In this document: one piece after another, positions 48,938 to 56,850 of the stretch
Layout: every line of letters starts with the position of its first letter
Position numbering within the stretch: position 1 is the stretch's first letter
Assembly (NCBI RefSeq): GCF_000719285.1
Contig: NZ_JOFS01000010.1
Span: 124,001 to 188,000 of the forward strand
Direction of reading: 5' to 3'
Source: Streptomyces bicolor
GTDB lineage: Bacteria; Actinomycetota; Actinomycetes; Streptomycetales; Streptomycetaceae
Length of the DNA: 64,000 nucleotides
Translations under genes and position numbers: made by a program
Notes under the pieces: generated by a model
What the model was told of the DNA's origin: nothing
The model's database searches: none
The model's input: the letters and a program-made list of their open reading frames with translations, nothing else

Positions 48938-50904
48938 TCAACATTCGGCCAAGAGTCGGCCTCGATATCCCCTTCCGCCCCTGAAACAGCAGCACGTAGC
49001 GCCGCCCTTGCCACCGCGTCCGCATCCGAAAGAGTGACCGAATCCACACCCGGCCGGGCGCCCGCCGCCGTCACCCAGTGCACACCCTCCGTGGGCACCC
49101 CGAACGCGAACCGCCGTGGGTGCGCCTGACCCTGACGGTCGATCAGACGATACGGACGCTGCGTAACGTCCAGCCCTCCGGTCTCGTAACCGTCGACGAC
49201 ATGCGGGCGGCACTGCCCGGTCTTCAGCAGCCGCGCCAGCAGGTCGTCGGCGCTGCGCCGCAGGTCGGGCTCCGGCAGCCGCGCCTCGACCAGCGCCGTC
49301 GCCCGGACCGCCGAGCCCGGCACCTCGGGGGAGTGCGCCACCCAGGCCCCGTCCTCCTCGCGCACCTCCAGCCGGGGTCCGAGCACGTCCACCACGCCCG
49401 CCTCCATGAGTGCCACCAGCTCCTCCACGCGCCGCCGGGGCGGGCCGATGGAGAGGAAGGCGTTGAGCGGGGTGTACCAGCGGTCCAGGTGGTCCCGGCG
49501 GGAGGCGCCGGTGAGGCCGCCGTGGTCGACGATGAGCCGCAGTTCGTTGCGCAGGTCGCGCAGCACGTCCAGGGCCGACTTCAGGGGGCCGTCCACATTG
49601 CCCCGGGCGGCCTGCGCGGCGTCCTCGCGCAGATACGCCAGCAGCCAGTCGCGCCACTGCCCGGGATCCGTGAAGTGGCGTCCCGTATACGGCCGCGAGA
49701 CCCGGTCCCAGCTGAAGCGCTCGCGCTCCGGGACGCCGAACTCGTCGAGCATCAGGGCCTCTTGCGGGTGGCGGTGGGGGACGGCGAGAAAGCGTTCGGT
49801 GAACTCGGGCCGCCGGGGGCCGGCCGGTATCAGCGCCGTGTAGTACACCGTCTCCACCTCCTTCGCCACCAGCGGCCATATCTCCGCCAGGAAGTCCGGT
49901 GCCTCGCCCGAGTCCGCGCGCTTGCGGAAGCCGGCGATCACCTCGGGGGTCAGGACGAGCGGGAGATGGCGGCCGTACGGCCCCTTCGCGTTGTCGCCGC
50001 GTGCCTGGTACGGGATGCCGCGCCGCGAACCGGCGTACAGGCGGGGCTCGTTGCCGGAGGCGACGTAACGCAGTCGCCCGGTGTCACGTACGAAGTGGCC
50101 GCCCCGGCCTGTCGTCAACAGGGCCATGTGGTCGAAGAAGTTGAGGCCCAGGCCCCGCAACAGCACCGGTTCGCCGGGGGATACGGCGGAGAGGTCGACG
50201 TCGGCCGGGTTCGCGGGCGGCACATGGCGCAGGCCGTGCCGGTCGGCGTACGCGGCGAGGCGGCGCTGGGTCGCGTCGGCGGCCGTCGGCAGATGCCCCT
50301 GCGCGAGGACCACGGCGGACAGGCCGGGCAGGGTGTGGCCGTCGTCGAGGGTGAGGACCTGGCGGCCGTCGGGCGCGTCGTCGAGCCGTACCGCACGGGC
50401 CGCGTACGTCTCGACGCGGATCGCGGGCGGCGCCTCGCGCACGACCTTCGCGAACACCCACTCCAGGTACCGGCCGTAGTGGGCGCGGGTCGGGTACTCG
50501 TCCGGGCCGAGCGCGCCGGCCGCCCAGTCGTGGAGGCTGGGGCCGGGCCGGATCGGGCCGGAGCAGTCCACGCTGTCGTCGGTGAACAGCGTGACCTGCG
50601 AGGACACCGTGTTCATCAGCAGCTCGGCCGACTGCGCGGTCCGCCACACGCGGCCCGGACCGGGTGGCGCCGGGTCGATGACATGGACCGTGAGGCACGC
50701 CCCGGGCGGGAGGAGTTCGGGAGCGGAGGCACAGAGGCGTTCCAGGACGCTGGTGCCGCGGGGGCCGGCGCCGACCAGGGCGACGGAGACCGTGGGGGAC
50801 TCCGGGGTCGGTGCGGAGGGCGGTGCAGTCAAAGGGGGGACTCCCGGGCGTGGGGGCGCAGTGGAGCGAGCCGCCGGTTGGAAGCGGAGGGCCCGGCTCA
50901 TCAT
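48919..50904 (-). CDS. FAD/NAD(P)-binding oxidoreductase
   Basis: A 661-residue flavoprotein. The FAD/NAD(P) motif VALVGAGPRGTSVLERL starts at about residue 40, and the sequence matches the FAD-NAD(P)-binding (NAD_binding_9) group, in which a large domain with LLRGLGLNFFDHMALL forms a second nucleotide site. Members are related to amine hydroxylases but have no assigned substrate. An N-terminal extension of about 38 residues rich in Pro and Ala may be disordered or mis-assigned; an in-frame ATG 3 bases on is equivalent. There is no secretion signal. Confidence 0.8.
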   Translation of the reverse strand: MMSRALRFQPAARSTAPPRPGVPPLTAPPSAPTPESPTVSVALVGAGPRGTSVLERLCASAPELLPPGACLTVHVIDPAPPGPGRVWRTAQSAELLMNTVSSQVTLFTDDSVDCSGPIRPGPSLHDWAAGALGPDEYPTRAHYGRYLEWVFAKVVREAPPAIRVETYAARAVRLDDAPDGRQVLTLDDGHTLPGLSAVVLAQGHLPTAADATQRRLAAYADRHGLRHVPPANPADVDLSAVSPGEPVLLRGLGLNFFDHMALLTTGRGGHFVRDTGRLRYVASGNEPRLYAGSRRGIPYQARGDNAKGPYGRHLPLVLTPEVIAGFRKRADSGEAPDFLAEIWPLVAKEVETVYYTALIPAGPRRPEFTERFLAVPHRHPQEALMLDEFGVPERERFSWDRVSRPYTGRHFTDPGQWRDWLLAYLREDAAQAARGNVDGPLKSALDVLRDLRNELRLIVDHGGLTGASRRDHLDRWYTPLNAFLSIGPPRRRVEELVALMEAGVVDVLGPRLEVREEDGAWVAHSPEVPGSAVRATALVEARLPEPDLRRSADDLLARLLKTGQCRPHVVDGYETGGLDVTQRPYRLIDRQGQAHPRRFAFGVPTEGVHWVTAAGARPGVDSVTLSDADAVARAALRAAVSGAEGDIEADSWPNVELASVD

Positions 50905-51019
50905 GCCGTCGGGAGCGGGGGTGACTGAGCCCGGGGGTGTGTGAGTGTGGGATGCATCACGCGTGTCATGGGTCGATGGGGGGCGAGTTCGGACTTCGCG
51001 GGGGGTTTGGGGGATTTGG

Positions 51020-51190
51020 GTTCATGTGCGGCTGCGGGTTGTGTGTGGCTGGTCGCGCAGTTCCCCGCGCCCCTTGCGGACGTGCAGCGGACGCGCCTCC
51101 AGGGGCGCGGGGAACTGCGCGAGCAACCAACAGCAACCACGAACCACCCGCAGCCGCCATCGCACCGAACACCCCGAGTTCTCAGGCGCA
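51020..51190. repeat. Dispersed repeat pair I/J
   Basis: Complementary core at 51054-51073 and direct core at 51102-51121 form a 20-base-pair inverted repeat. Outer flanks GCGGCTGCGGGTTGTGTGTG and CCGCAGCCGCCATCGCACCG continue the symmetry. This fills most of the 297-base gap between the FAD and PhoD genes and is the best complete copy in the window. Confidence 0.75.
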
Positions 51191-51201
51191 CCGCCTCACG
51201 C

Positions 51202-52842
51202 TCATCGCGCGAGTTCCGACTCGGCAATCGTCCTCAGCCGCGCCCCACCCCCACGCGACTCCCGCGCCTGCTCCAGCCGCAACCGCGCCGAACGCCCCCT
51301 CAACGTCAGGGTCATCAGCTGGTTGCCGAACCACGGGCCGCCCGTCCGGCGCCAGTCGATCGGGGGGCGCGGACAGCTTCCGTGGCCGGCGAACCGGCGG
51401 CCCAGCCAGCGGCCCGCGCCGCTCCAGCCGAACCGGAAGCCGAGCCGGATCGCCAGGTGGATGGCGTTGTGGACCGGTGAGCAGGTCAGCTGGAAGACCC
51501 GGGCGTCGGGCCCCTCGCCCCGCGGCCAGGCCGGCTCGGCCACGTACGCGTGGTGCACGTCCCCCGACAGCACACACACCGTCGCCGGTGCCCCGGCCCC
51601 CGACCCGGCCTCGGCGATCAGCTCCGCCAGCGCGTCGAAGGACGGGGGGAACGCGGCCCAGTGCTCCAGGTCCGCCCGCCGTCGCACATCCTCCCCGAAC
51701 CGCGCCCAGCGCTCCCCGCGCTCACCCCGGCACAGGGCGGCGTTCCACGCCTCGGCGTCATGCACGAGGTGCGGCAGCAGCCACGGCAGCGACGTACCGA
51801 TGAGGAGGTGGTCGTACGAGTCACGCGCGTCGAGCGCCTGCTCGCGCAGCCACCGCTCCTCGCCGGGGTGGAGCATGGAGCGCGCGCCCTCGTCGAGCAC
51901 CCGCGCGGCCCGGGTGTCCACCATCAGCAGCCGTACGCGGCCGAAGTCGCGCCGGTAGCTCCAGCGGACGGACGCCGGGTCGGCGTCCGCCTTGCAGGCG
52001 AAGGAGCGCAGCACGTCGGTGCCGTCGGGGGTTTCGCGTACGTCGGCATAGAGCGGGTCGGTGGCCAGCTCGGCCGGGGAGAGGTTGCCGAGGTGCTGGT
52101 GCACCCAGTACGACATCAGTCCGCTCAGCAGGCGCTCGCGCCACCACGGGGTGGCCCGCATGTCGGCCAGCCAGGCGGCGGAGGTGTTCCAGTCGTCGAT
52201 GACGTCGTGGTCGTCGAAGATCATGCAGCTCGGCACGGTGGACAGCAGCCAGCGCACCTCGGGGTCGAGCCAGGACTCGTAGTAGAGGCGGGTGTACTCC
52301 TCGTAGTCCGCGACCTCGTTGCCCGGCGGCTCGCTCAGATCGCGCCGGGCGGCCAGCCAGCGCCTGGTCGCCTTGGACGTCTCGTCGGCGTACACCTGGT
52401 CGCCCAGCAGCACCAGCACGTCCGGCCGCTCACCGTCCGGGTCGGCCGCGATCCGGGCGGCCAGTGTGTCGAGCGCGTCCGGCCCGACCGGGTCCTCCTC
52501 GCCGGCGGGCGGCGCGGCCCAGCGGCAGGAGCCGAAGGCGAGGCGGACGGGGTCGCCGCCGGCCGGGGTGCGGATGAGGGAGGGCGGGAACGGGGAGCCG
52601 GGAAGCGGCCACACGCGCGTGCCGTCGAGCAGGACCTCGTACGACTGTGCCGTGCCGGGGGTGAGGCCGGTCACCGGGATCAGGGCGTAGTGATGCCCGG
52701 CGACCTGGAACGTACGGGACTCGCCCTGGGCTCCGTCCGCACCGCGCACCTCGGCCGTGCACGGACGGCTCGCCTCGACCCAGACGGTCGCGGACGAGCC
52801 GTCGGCATACCTCAGCAGTGGTCCCAGGCGCAGTTCGGCCAC
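51202..52842 (-). CDS. PhoD-like alkaline phosphatase D family protein
   Basis: A 546-residue metallophosphatase of the PhoD family. An N-terminal beta-sandwich (LRLGPLLRYADGSSATVWVE) precedes the metal-site blocks FGSCRWA, LLGDQVYADE, MIFDDHDVIDDWN and VLSGDVHHAYVAEP. Classical PhoD is secreted by Tat, but no signal peptide is seen here, so this belongs to the cytosolic subgroup. The GTG at 52842 has GGAGGAGG 9 bases upstream. It probably cleaves phosphomonoesters or phosphodiesters; the substrate is unknown. Confidence 0.88.
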   Translation of the reverse strand: MAELRLGPLLRYADGSSATVWVEASRPCTAEVRGADGAQGESRTFQVAGHHYALIPVTGLTPGTAQSYEVLLDGTRVWPLPGSPFPPSLIRTPAGGDPVRLAFGSCRWAAPPAGEEDPVGPDALDTLAARIAADPDGERPDVLVLLGDQVYADETSKATRRWLAARRDLSEPPGNEVADYEEYTRLYYESWLDPEVRWLLSTVPSCMIFDDHDVIDDWNTSAAWLADMRATPWWRERLLSGLMSYWVHQHLGNLSPAELATDPLYADVRETPDGTDVLRSFACKADADPASVRWSYRRDFGRVRLLMVDTRAARVLDEGARSMLHPGEERWLREQALDARDSYDHLLIGTSLPWLLPHLVHDAEAWNAALCRGERGERWARFGEDVRRRADLEHWAAFPPSFDALAELIAEAGSGAGAPATVCVLSGDVHHAYVAEPAWPRGEGPDARVFQLTCSPVHNAIHLAIRLGFRFGWSGAGRWLGRRFAGHGSCPRPPIDWRRTGGPWFGNQLMTLTLRGRSARLRLEQARESRGGGARLRTIAESELAR

Positions 52843-52951
52843 GTCGATGCCCTCCTCCGTCGCCCCGTACGGTACGGAACGACGGAGGGGAACGGCGAGA
52901 TTCCGCAGATCACGGTTTGCCGAACTCCGGCGGTACCGCGTCGGCGCGTGG

Positions 52952-53596
52952 TCAGCAGCTCGCGAGGTAGTTCGTCAGGGCGGACTTCTCGGCGGAGTCG
53001 ACCGAGAGGTCGTAGTAGTACTTCACCTGCACCCAGGCGCGCACGTAGGTGCAGCGGTAGGAGCTGACCGACGGCATCCAGGTGGCCGGGTCCTGGTCGC
53101 CCTTGGCCTGGTTGACGTTGTCGGTGACGGCGATCAGCTGCGGCCGGGTCAGGTCGTTGGCGAAGGCCTGGCGGCGGGAGGTGGTCCAGCTGTCGGCGCC
53201 GGAGTCCCAGGCCTCGGCCAGCGGGACGAGGTGGTCGATGTCGACGTCGGAGGCGGCGGTCCAGGTGGCGCCGTCGTACGGGGAGAACCAGCTGCCGCTG
53301 GTGGCGGCGCAGGAGGAGTCCTGGACGACGTTCGTGCCGTCGCGCTTGAGGACGACCTCGCGGGTGTTGCAGGTGCCGGACTGGGTGATCCAGTGCGGGA
53401 AGAGGTCGCGGCTGTAGCCGGTGCGGTCCTCGGTCGCCACGGTGAGCGAGGCGAGGTAGGTGCGGGCGGTGGAGGCGCTGACGGGGGTGGGGAGCGCGGC
53501 GGAGGCGGTCGGGCCGTTGAAGAGGCCGACGGAGGCTATGACACCGGTCAGCGCCGCGAGTATGCTGACGCGTCGACGCGCGTAGAACTTCGACAT
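52952..53596 (-). CDS. Secreted HNH family nuclease
   Basis: A 214-residue secreted protein with signal peptide (ILAALTGVIASVGLFNGPTA, cleavage near SASA-ALP) and an HNH/DUF1524-like nuclease domain whose metal motif is DIDHLVPLAEAWDSG, with NVNQAKGDQDPATWMP downstream. Cys pairs (GTCNTRE, SSCAATS, YRCTYV, LASC) suggest disulfides. It probably degrades external DNA or RNA, as Streptomyces secreted nucleases do. ATG 53596 has AAGGGAG upstream. The gene is divergent from the riboswitch-controlled GDT1 gene. Confidence 0.88.
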   Translation of the reverse strand: MSKFYARRRVSILAALTGVIASVGLFNGPTASAALPTPVSASTARTYLASLTVATEDRTGYSRDLFPHWITQSGTCNTREVVLKRDGTNVVQDSSCAATSGSWFSPYDGATWTAASDVDIDHLVPLAEAWDSGADSWTTSRRQAFANDLTRPQLIAVTDNVNQAKGDQDPATWMPSVSSYRCTYVRAWVQVKYYYDLSVDSAEKSALTNYLASC

Positions 53597-53713
53597 GGCG
53601 AACTCCCTTGAGGGGTGGGGGCGTTGGCGAGCGAGCGATGGAATGCTCGTCACGCCGCATTGCCGGGAGGTGTGCGTCCGGTAAGAAGTTAGTGACGCGT
53701 ACATGACATAACA

Positions 53714-53742
53714 AGGTTCACGGCGAAACGATCTCGTATGAT
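53714..53742 (+). promoter_or_regulatory. Promoter before the yybP-ykoY riboswitch
   Basis: TATGAT (53737-53742) is one of the best -10 boxes in the window, with AGGTTC (53714-53719) 17 bases upstream as a weak -35. The expected start at about 53749 coincides with the start of the riboswitch. Confidence 0.55.
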
Positions 53743-53745
53743 GGT

Positions 53746-53872
53746 GGGCGCAGAAGGGGAGTAGCTCTTCGCCGGACCGTCGACATACTGCTCAGCTCGC
53801 CTGAGCCGGCGCCCGGAGGCGGACCTCGTTCACGGGTCGGCCAGCGAGACCTTCGGCAAGCAGTGCACGCCC
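53746..53872 (+). ncRNA. yybP-ykoY (Mn2+) riboswitch
   Basis: The conserved first loop motif AAGGGGAGTAGC is present (53753-53764), followed by an internal stem with GTCGACATAC and the closing GCGAGACCTTCGGC (53844-53857). P1 can form from GGGCG (53746-53750) with CGCCC (53868-53872). These are the defining pieces of the yybP-ykoY motif (Rfam RF00080), which senses Mn2+. It sits 98 bases before a GDT1/UPF0016 gene, a family known to export Mn2+. Confidence 0.85.
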
Positions 53873-53880
53873 GCGCCGTA

Positions 53881-53911
53881 CGGCACGGGTGCCGAGTGTG
53901 CTGCCGTGCCG
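53881..53911 (+). promoter_or_regulatory. Alternative hairpins after the riboswitch
   Basis: CGGCACGG can pair either with GTGCCG at 53889-53894 (6 pairs, tight loop) or with CCGTGCCG at 53904-53911 (8 pairs). Such mutually exclusive hairpins are the expected expression platform of the riboswitch. Confidence 0.5.
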
Positions 53912-53970
53912 AGGTGTCGCAGCGCAGTGACAATGCTCTCGGTGGGGCGGCCCCGACCGATTGAGGAACC

Positions 53971-54552
53971 TTGATCAGCTTTACCGTGACGGCGGTCGTC
54001 TTCGGCGTCGTCTTCCTCGCCGAACTGCCCGACAAGACCGCGCTCGCCGGGCTCGTCCTCGGTACGCGCTACCGCGCCTCGTACGTCTTCGCCGGTGTCG
54101 CCGCCGCGTTCGCCGTGCACGTCGCGCTGGCCGTGGCGGCCGGCAGTATGCTGACCCTCTTGCCGCAGCAGATCGTGCAGGCGCTCACCGGCGTGCTCTT
54201 CCTGGGCGGCGCCGCCGTGCTGCTCATGAAGCGGGACGAGGACGAGGAGGAGGTCCGCAAGCCGGAGAACCAGTCCTTCTGGAAGGTGTCCGGGGCCGGC
54301 TTCATGCTCATCCTGGTCGCCGAGTTCGGGGACCTGACGCAGATCATGACGGCGAACCTCGCGGCGCGGTACGACGATCCGCTGTCGGTCGGGCTCGGTG
54401 CGGTGCTGGCGCTGTGGGCCGTGGCGGCGATCGGGATCGTCGGGGGGAAGGCGCTGATGCGGCGGGTGCCGTTGAAGCTGATCACCAAGGTGGCGGCGTT
54501 GGTGATGCTGGGCCTGGGTGCGTGGAGTCTGTGGGAGGCGATCGCCGGCTGA
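53971..54552 (+). CDS. GDT1/TMEM165 (UPF0016) cation exporter
   Basis: A 193-residue, six-helix membrane protein with the two signature motifs E-x-G-D-K/R-T: ELPDKTAL at about residues 18-25 and EFGDLTQI near residue 117, with an acidic cytosolic loop (KRDEDEEEVRK) between the halves. GDT1 proteins exchange Mn2+ or Ca2+ for protons and protect against Mn2+ excess. The TTG start at 53971 has GAGGAA upstream. Control by the Mn2+ riboswitch directly before it supports a manganese exporter. Confidence 0.9.
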   Translation: MISFTVTAVVFGVVFLAELPDKTALAGLVLGTRYRASYVFAGVAAAFAVHVALAVAAGSMLTLLPQQIVQALTGVLFLGGAAVLLMKRDEDEEEVRKPENQSFWKVSGAGFMLILVAEFGDLTQIMTANLAARYDDPLSVGLGAVLALWAVAAIGIVGGKALMRRVPLKLITKVAALVMLGLGAWSLWEAIAG

Positions 54553-54748
54553 GTCGCCGGCGGACCGGGAGCGGGTCGAGCTGAACTGTCGGTGAACGGT
54601 TTCTGGAGGCGGTAGCGCAATCGGGATCGGTTTTGTACCGTGGGGGAACAAAGTGGCTCCCGCCCGTTTTCCCTGACCGGCGGGCGGGACCACCTTGTCC
54701 CTCCGGGGGCCCCTGCTCCCCCGGGCGCCCCTCGCCTTGGAGCTGCCG

Positions 54749-55426
54749 ATGCCGGCCACCACCGTGCCCGCCGTGCCCACCGTCCTCACCGCCCGCGCCC
54801 TCCTGCTCGACATGGACGGCACGCTCGTCAACTCCGACGCCGTCGTGGAACGGATCTGGCGTCGCTGGGCCGAGCAGCACGGGCTGGACGGCGACGAGGT
54901 GATGAAGGTCGTGCACGGGCGGCAGGGGTACGCCTCAATGGCGCTGCTGCTGCCCGACCGGCCGATGGAGCAGAACCACGCCGACAACGCGCGCATGCTC
55001 GCCGAGGAGACGGCGGAGGTGGAGGGTGTGGTGCCGATAGCCGGGGCACCGGAGTTTCTGGCGTCGTTGCGGGGGGTGCCGCATGCGCTGGTGACATCGG
55101 CGGACCTGGCGCTGGCTACGGCGCGGATGGGTGCCGCGGGGCTGGAGCTGCCGGAGGTGCGGGTGACCGCGGAGTCGGTGGGGGCGAGCAAGCCGGACCC
55201 CGAGGGGTTCTTGAAGGGGGCTGCCGAGTTGGGCGTCGCGCCCGCGGACTGCGTGGTGTTCGAGGATTCCGGGGCGGGGATCGAGGCGGGGCGCTCCGCG
55301 GGGATGCGGGTGGTGGGGGTTGGGCCTCGCGCCGGGTTCCATGAGCCGGATGTGGTGGTGGCGGACTTGCGGCAGGTGCGGGTTGAGGGCGCGGAGGGTG
55401 GGGGGATTCGGGTGATTGTCGCCTGA
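54749..55426 (+). CDS. HAD hydrolase, beta-phosphoglucomutase/phosphatase type
   Basis: A 225-residue HAD-IA hydrolase. Motif I is LLLDMDGTLVNSD near residue 20, motif II is the Thr/Ser in ALVTSADLA, motif III Lys is in ASKPDPEGFL, and motif IV is VFEDSGAGIEAG. The cap insertion after motif I is of the sugar-phosphatase / phosphoglucomutase type, so the likely substrate is a sugar phosphate. ATG 54749 has GGAG 7 bases upstream; the frame is open to 54695, but that part looks non-coding. It stands alone between riboswitch-controlled GDT1 and a repeat-rich gap. Confidence 0.85.
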   Translation: MPATTVPAVPTVLTARALLLDMDGTLVNSDAVVERIWRRWAEQHGLDGDEVMKVVHGRQGYASMALLLPDRPMEQNHADNARMLAEETAEVEGVVPIAGAPEFLASLRGVPHALVTSADLALATARMGAAGLELPEVRVTAESVGASKPDPEGFLKGAAELGVAPADCVVFEDSGAGIEAGRSAGMRVVGVGPRAGFHEPDVVVADLRQVRVEGAEGGGIRVIVA

Positions 55427-55445
55427 GGGCTCGGGGTGGTCGGTG

Positions 55446-55655
55446 CGATGGCGGCTGCGGGTGGTTTGTGGCTGGTCGCTCCCCCACTCTCGGCTTCGCT
55501 CGAGCGGGGGGACCCCCATCGCGGCGGAGCCGCATGTCGATACAGCCCCGCGCCCTTGGGTGGGCTCAGGCGCAGCCGACCTCAAGGGGCGCGGGGACCT
55601 GCGCGAGCAACCCGACACACCCCGCGGCGCCATCGCACCCGAACCCCCGAGCTCC
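55446..55655. repeat. Dispersed repeat pair K/L
   Basis: Variant arm GCATGTCGATACAGCCCCGC (55533-55552, the complement of the copy H variant with one change) and direct core GGGGCGCGGGGACCTGCGCG (55586-55605) are flanked by GATGGCGGCTGCGGGTGGTT and GGCGCCATCGCACCCGAACC. The stretch 55427-55668 contains only this element. Confidence 0.65.
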
Positions 55656-55668
55656 TGGGCGAACCGCG

Positions 55669-56682
55669 TCACGGCTCGCTCGTTTCCGACTCCAGCTTCT
55701 CCCTCGTCGCCAGGTCGTACACCCCGTACTCCTCCGCCTGGACCCCCCGCGCCCACTGGTACCTGGCGACCGCGTCCTCGACACCCTCGTTGAAGTTGCC
55801 ACCGGCCTCCCGCGTGTAGAGGCCGAGTTGGGTCAGGCGGAGTTCGAGTTCCGTGACCTCGGGCCCCCGGTCGCCGGGGCGCAGAGTCGGAGGTGTGGGC
55901 TCGAGGGCGGCGGATCCCTCCTGGGAGGCCGTGGGCTGCGCTGTCGAGGGAGCCGGCGTCGGTTCCGCCGAGCGGGACGGCGTGGGGGACGCGCTCGACC
56001 TCGACCGTGAGGGAGACGCGCTCTGCGTGGGTGACGCGGACGCGGGCTGCCGTGCCGACGGCGTCGACGGCCCGGCAGGTGACGGCTCCCGCGATGCCTC
56101 GCTCGTCGACGGGGCGGCCGGGATGCTCGGCCGCAACTCGTCCGGGAGTGCCGTGTCCCGGGACGGCTTCTCGTAGCTGAGCATGCCGCTCGCCAGGCCC
56201 GCCGCCGCCACTACGGCCACCAGTGCCCCGCCCGCGCCAAGCAGAGCCGTACGGCGGCGTCGACGGGCCCGGCGCGGGGCGGTGTCGTCGGCACCGCCGT
56301 CGTCCCCGTCCCCCGCCTCGTCGTCGTAGGAGCCCGCGTCCGGCTCGAACAGGCTCAGGTTCTGTGGGCTCGGTGCCGCCGCCGGGGGTGACGGCGGCGT
56401 GGGGGACGGCGCGATCGGCGGTACGGGCCGCAGCGGCATCGTTTCGTCGGCGCCGCCCTCCAGTTCCACGTATGGACGTATCCGCAGCGGATCGAAATCC
56501 TCCGCCGCGGCCGCCTCCGCCGTACGGGCGTCTCGCAGGGCCTCGGACGCGCGTGGGCCGCAGCCGCACGACGGGGTGTTGTCGGCCGCTCTCGGCGCCC
56601 CGCACTCCGGGCACCGGCGGTCCGTCGGGTGCCCCGGGTCGTCCGGACCCTCCGGTCCCGCTGTTCCCCTCGGCTCGCTCAC
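55669..56682 (-). CDS. Membrane-anchored peptidoglycan-binding protein with zinc ribbon
   Basis: A 337-residue protein in four parts: an N-terminal zinc-ribbon-like Cys cluster (RRCPECGAPRAADNTPSCGC) in the cytosol, an acidic Pro-rich linker, a membrane helix at about residues 142-165 (ALLGAGGALVAVVAAAGLAS), and outside a Ser/Pro/Thr-rich stalk followed by a PG_binding_1 domain (LRPGDRGPEVTELELRLTQL, then VEDAVARYQWARGV). It should anchor to peptidoglycan while exposing a metal-binding head to the cytosol, as in some envelope stress sensors. GTG 56682 has GGGGAGGGG upstream. Confidence 0.85.
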   Translation of the reverse strand: MSEPRGTAGPEGPDDPGHPTDRRCPECGAPRAADNTPSCGCGPRASEALRDARTAEAAAAEDFDPLRIRPYVELEGGADETMPLRPVPPIAPSPTPPSPPAAAPSPQNLSLFEPDAGSYDDEAGDGDDGGADDTAPRRARRRRRTALLGAGGALVAVVAAAGLASGMLSYEKPSRDTALPDELRPSIPAAPSTSEASREPSPAGPSTPSARQPASASPTQSASPSRSRSSASPTPSRSAEPTPAPSTAQPTASQEGSAALEPTPPTLRPGDRGPEVTELELRLTQLGLYTREAGGNFNEGVEDAVARYQWARGVQAEEYGVYDLATREKLESETSEP

Positions 56683-56850
56683 GTGTTCGCCCCTCCCCTC
56701 GTGAACTCCCCAGGTTATGCAGACGTTCCTCACGTGGCCTCCCCAACCCCCGGAATAACTGATTCCAAAGGGACTCGACAGGCCATAACGGGGCGAAGCG
56801 ATCACGATGGAGATGCGTGGGAGGTGTAACGACGGTCTCGGGAGGTCTTC

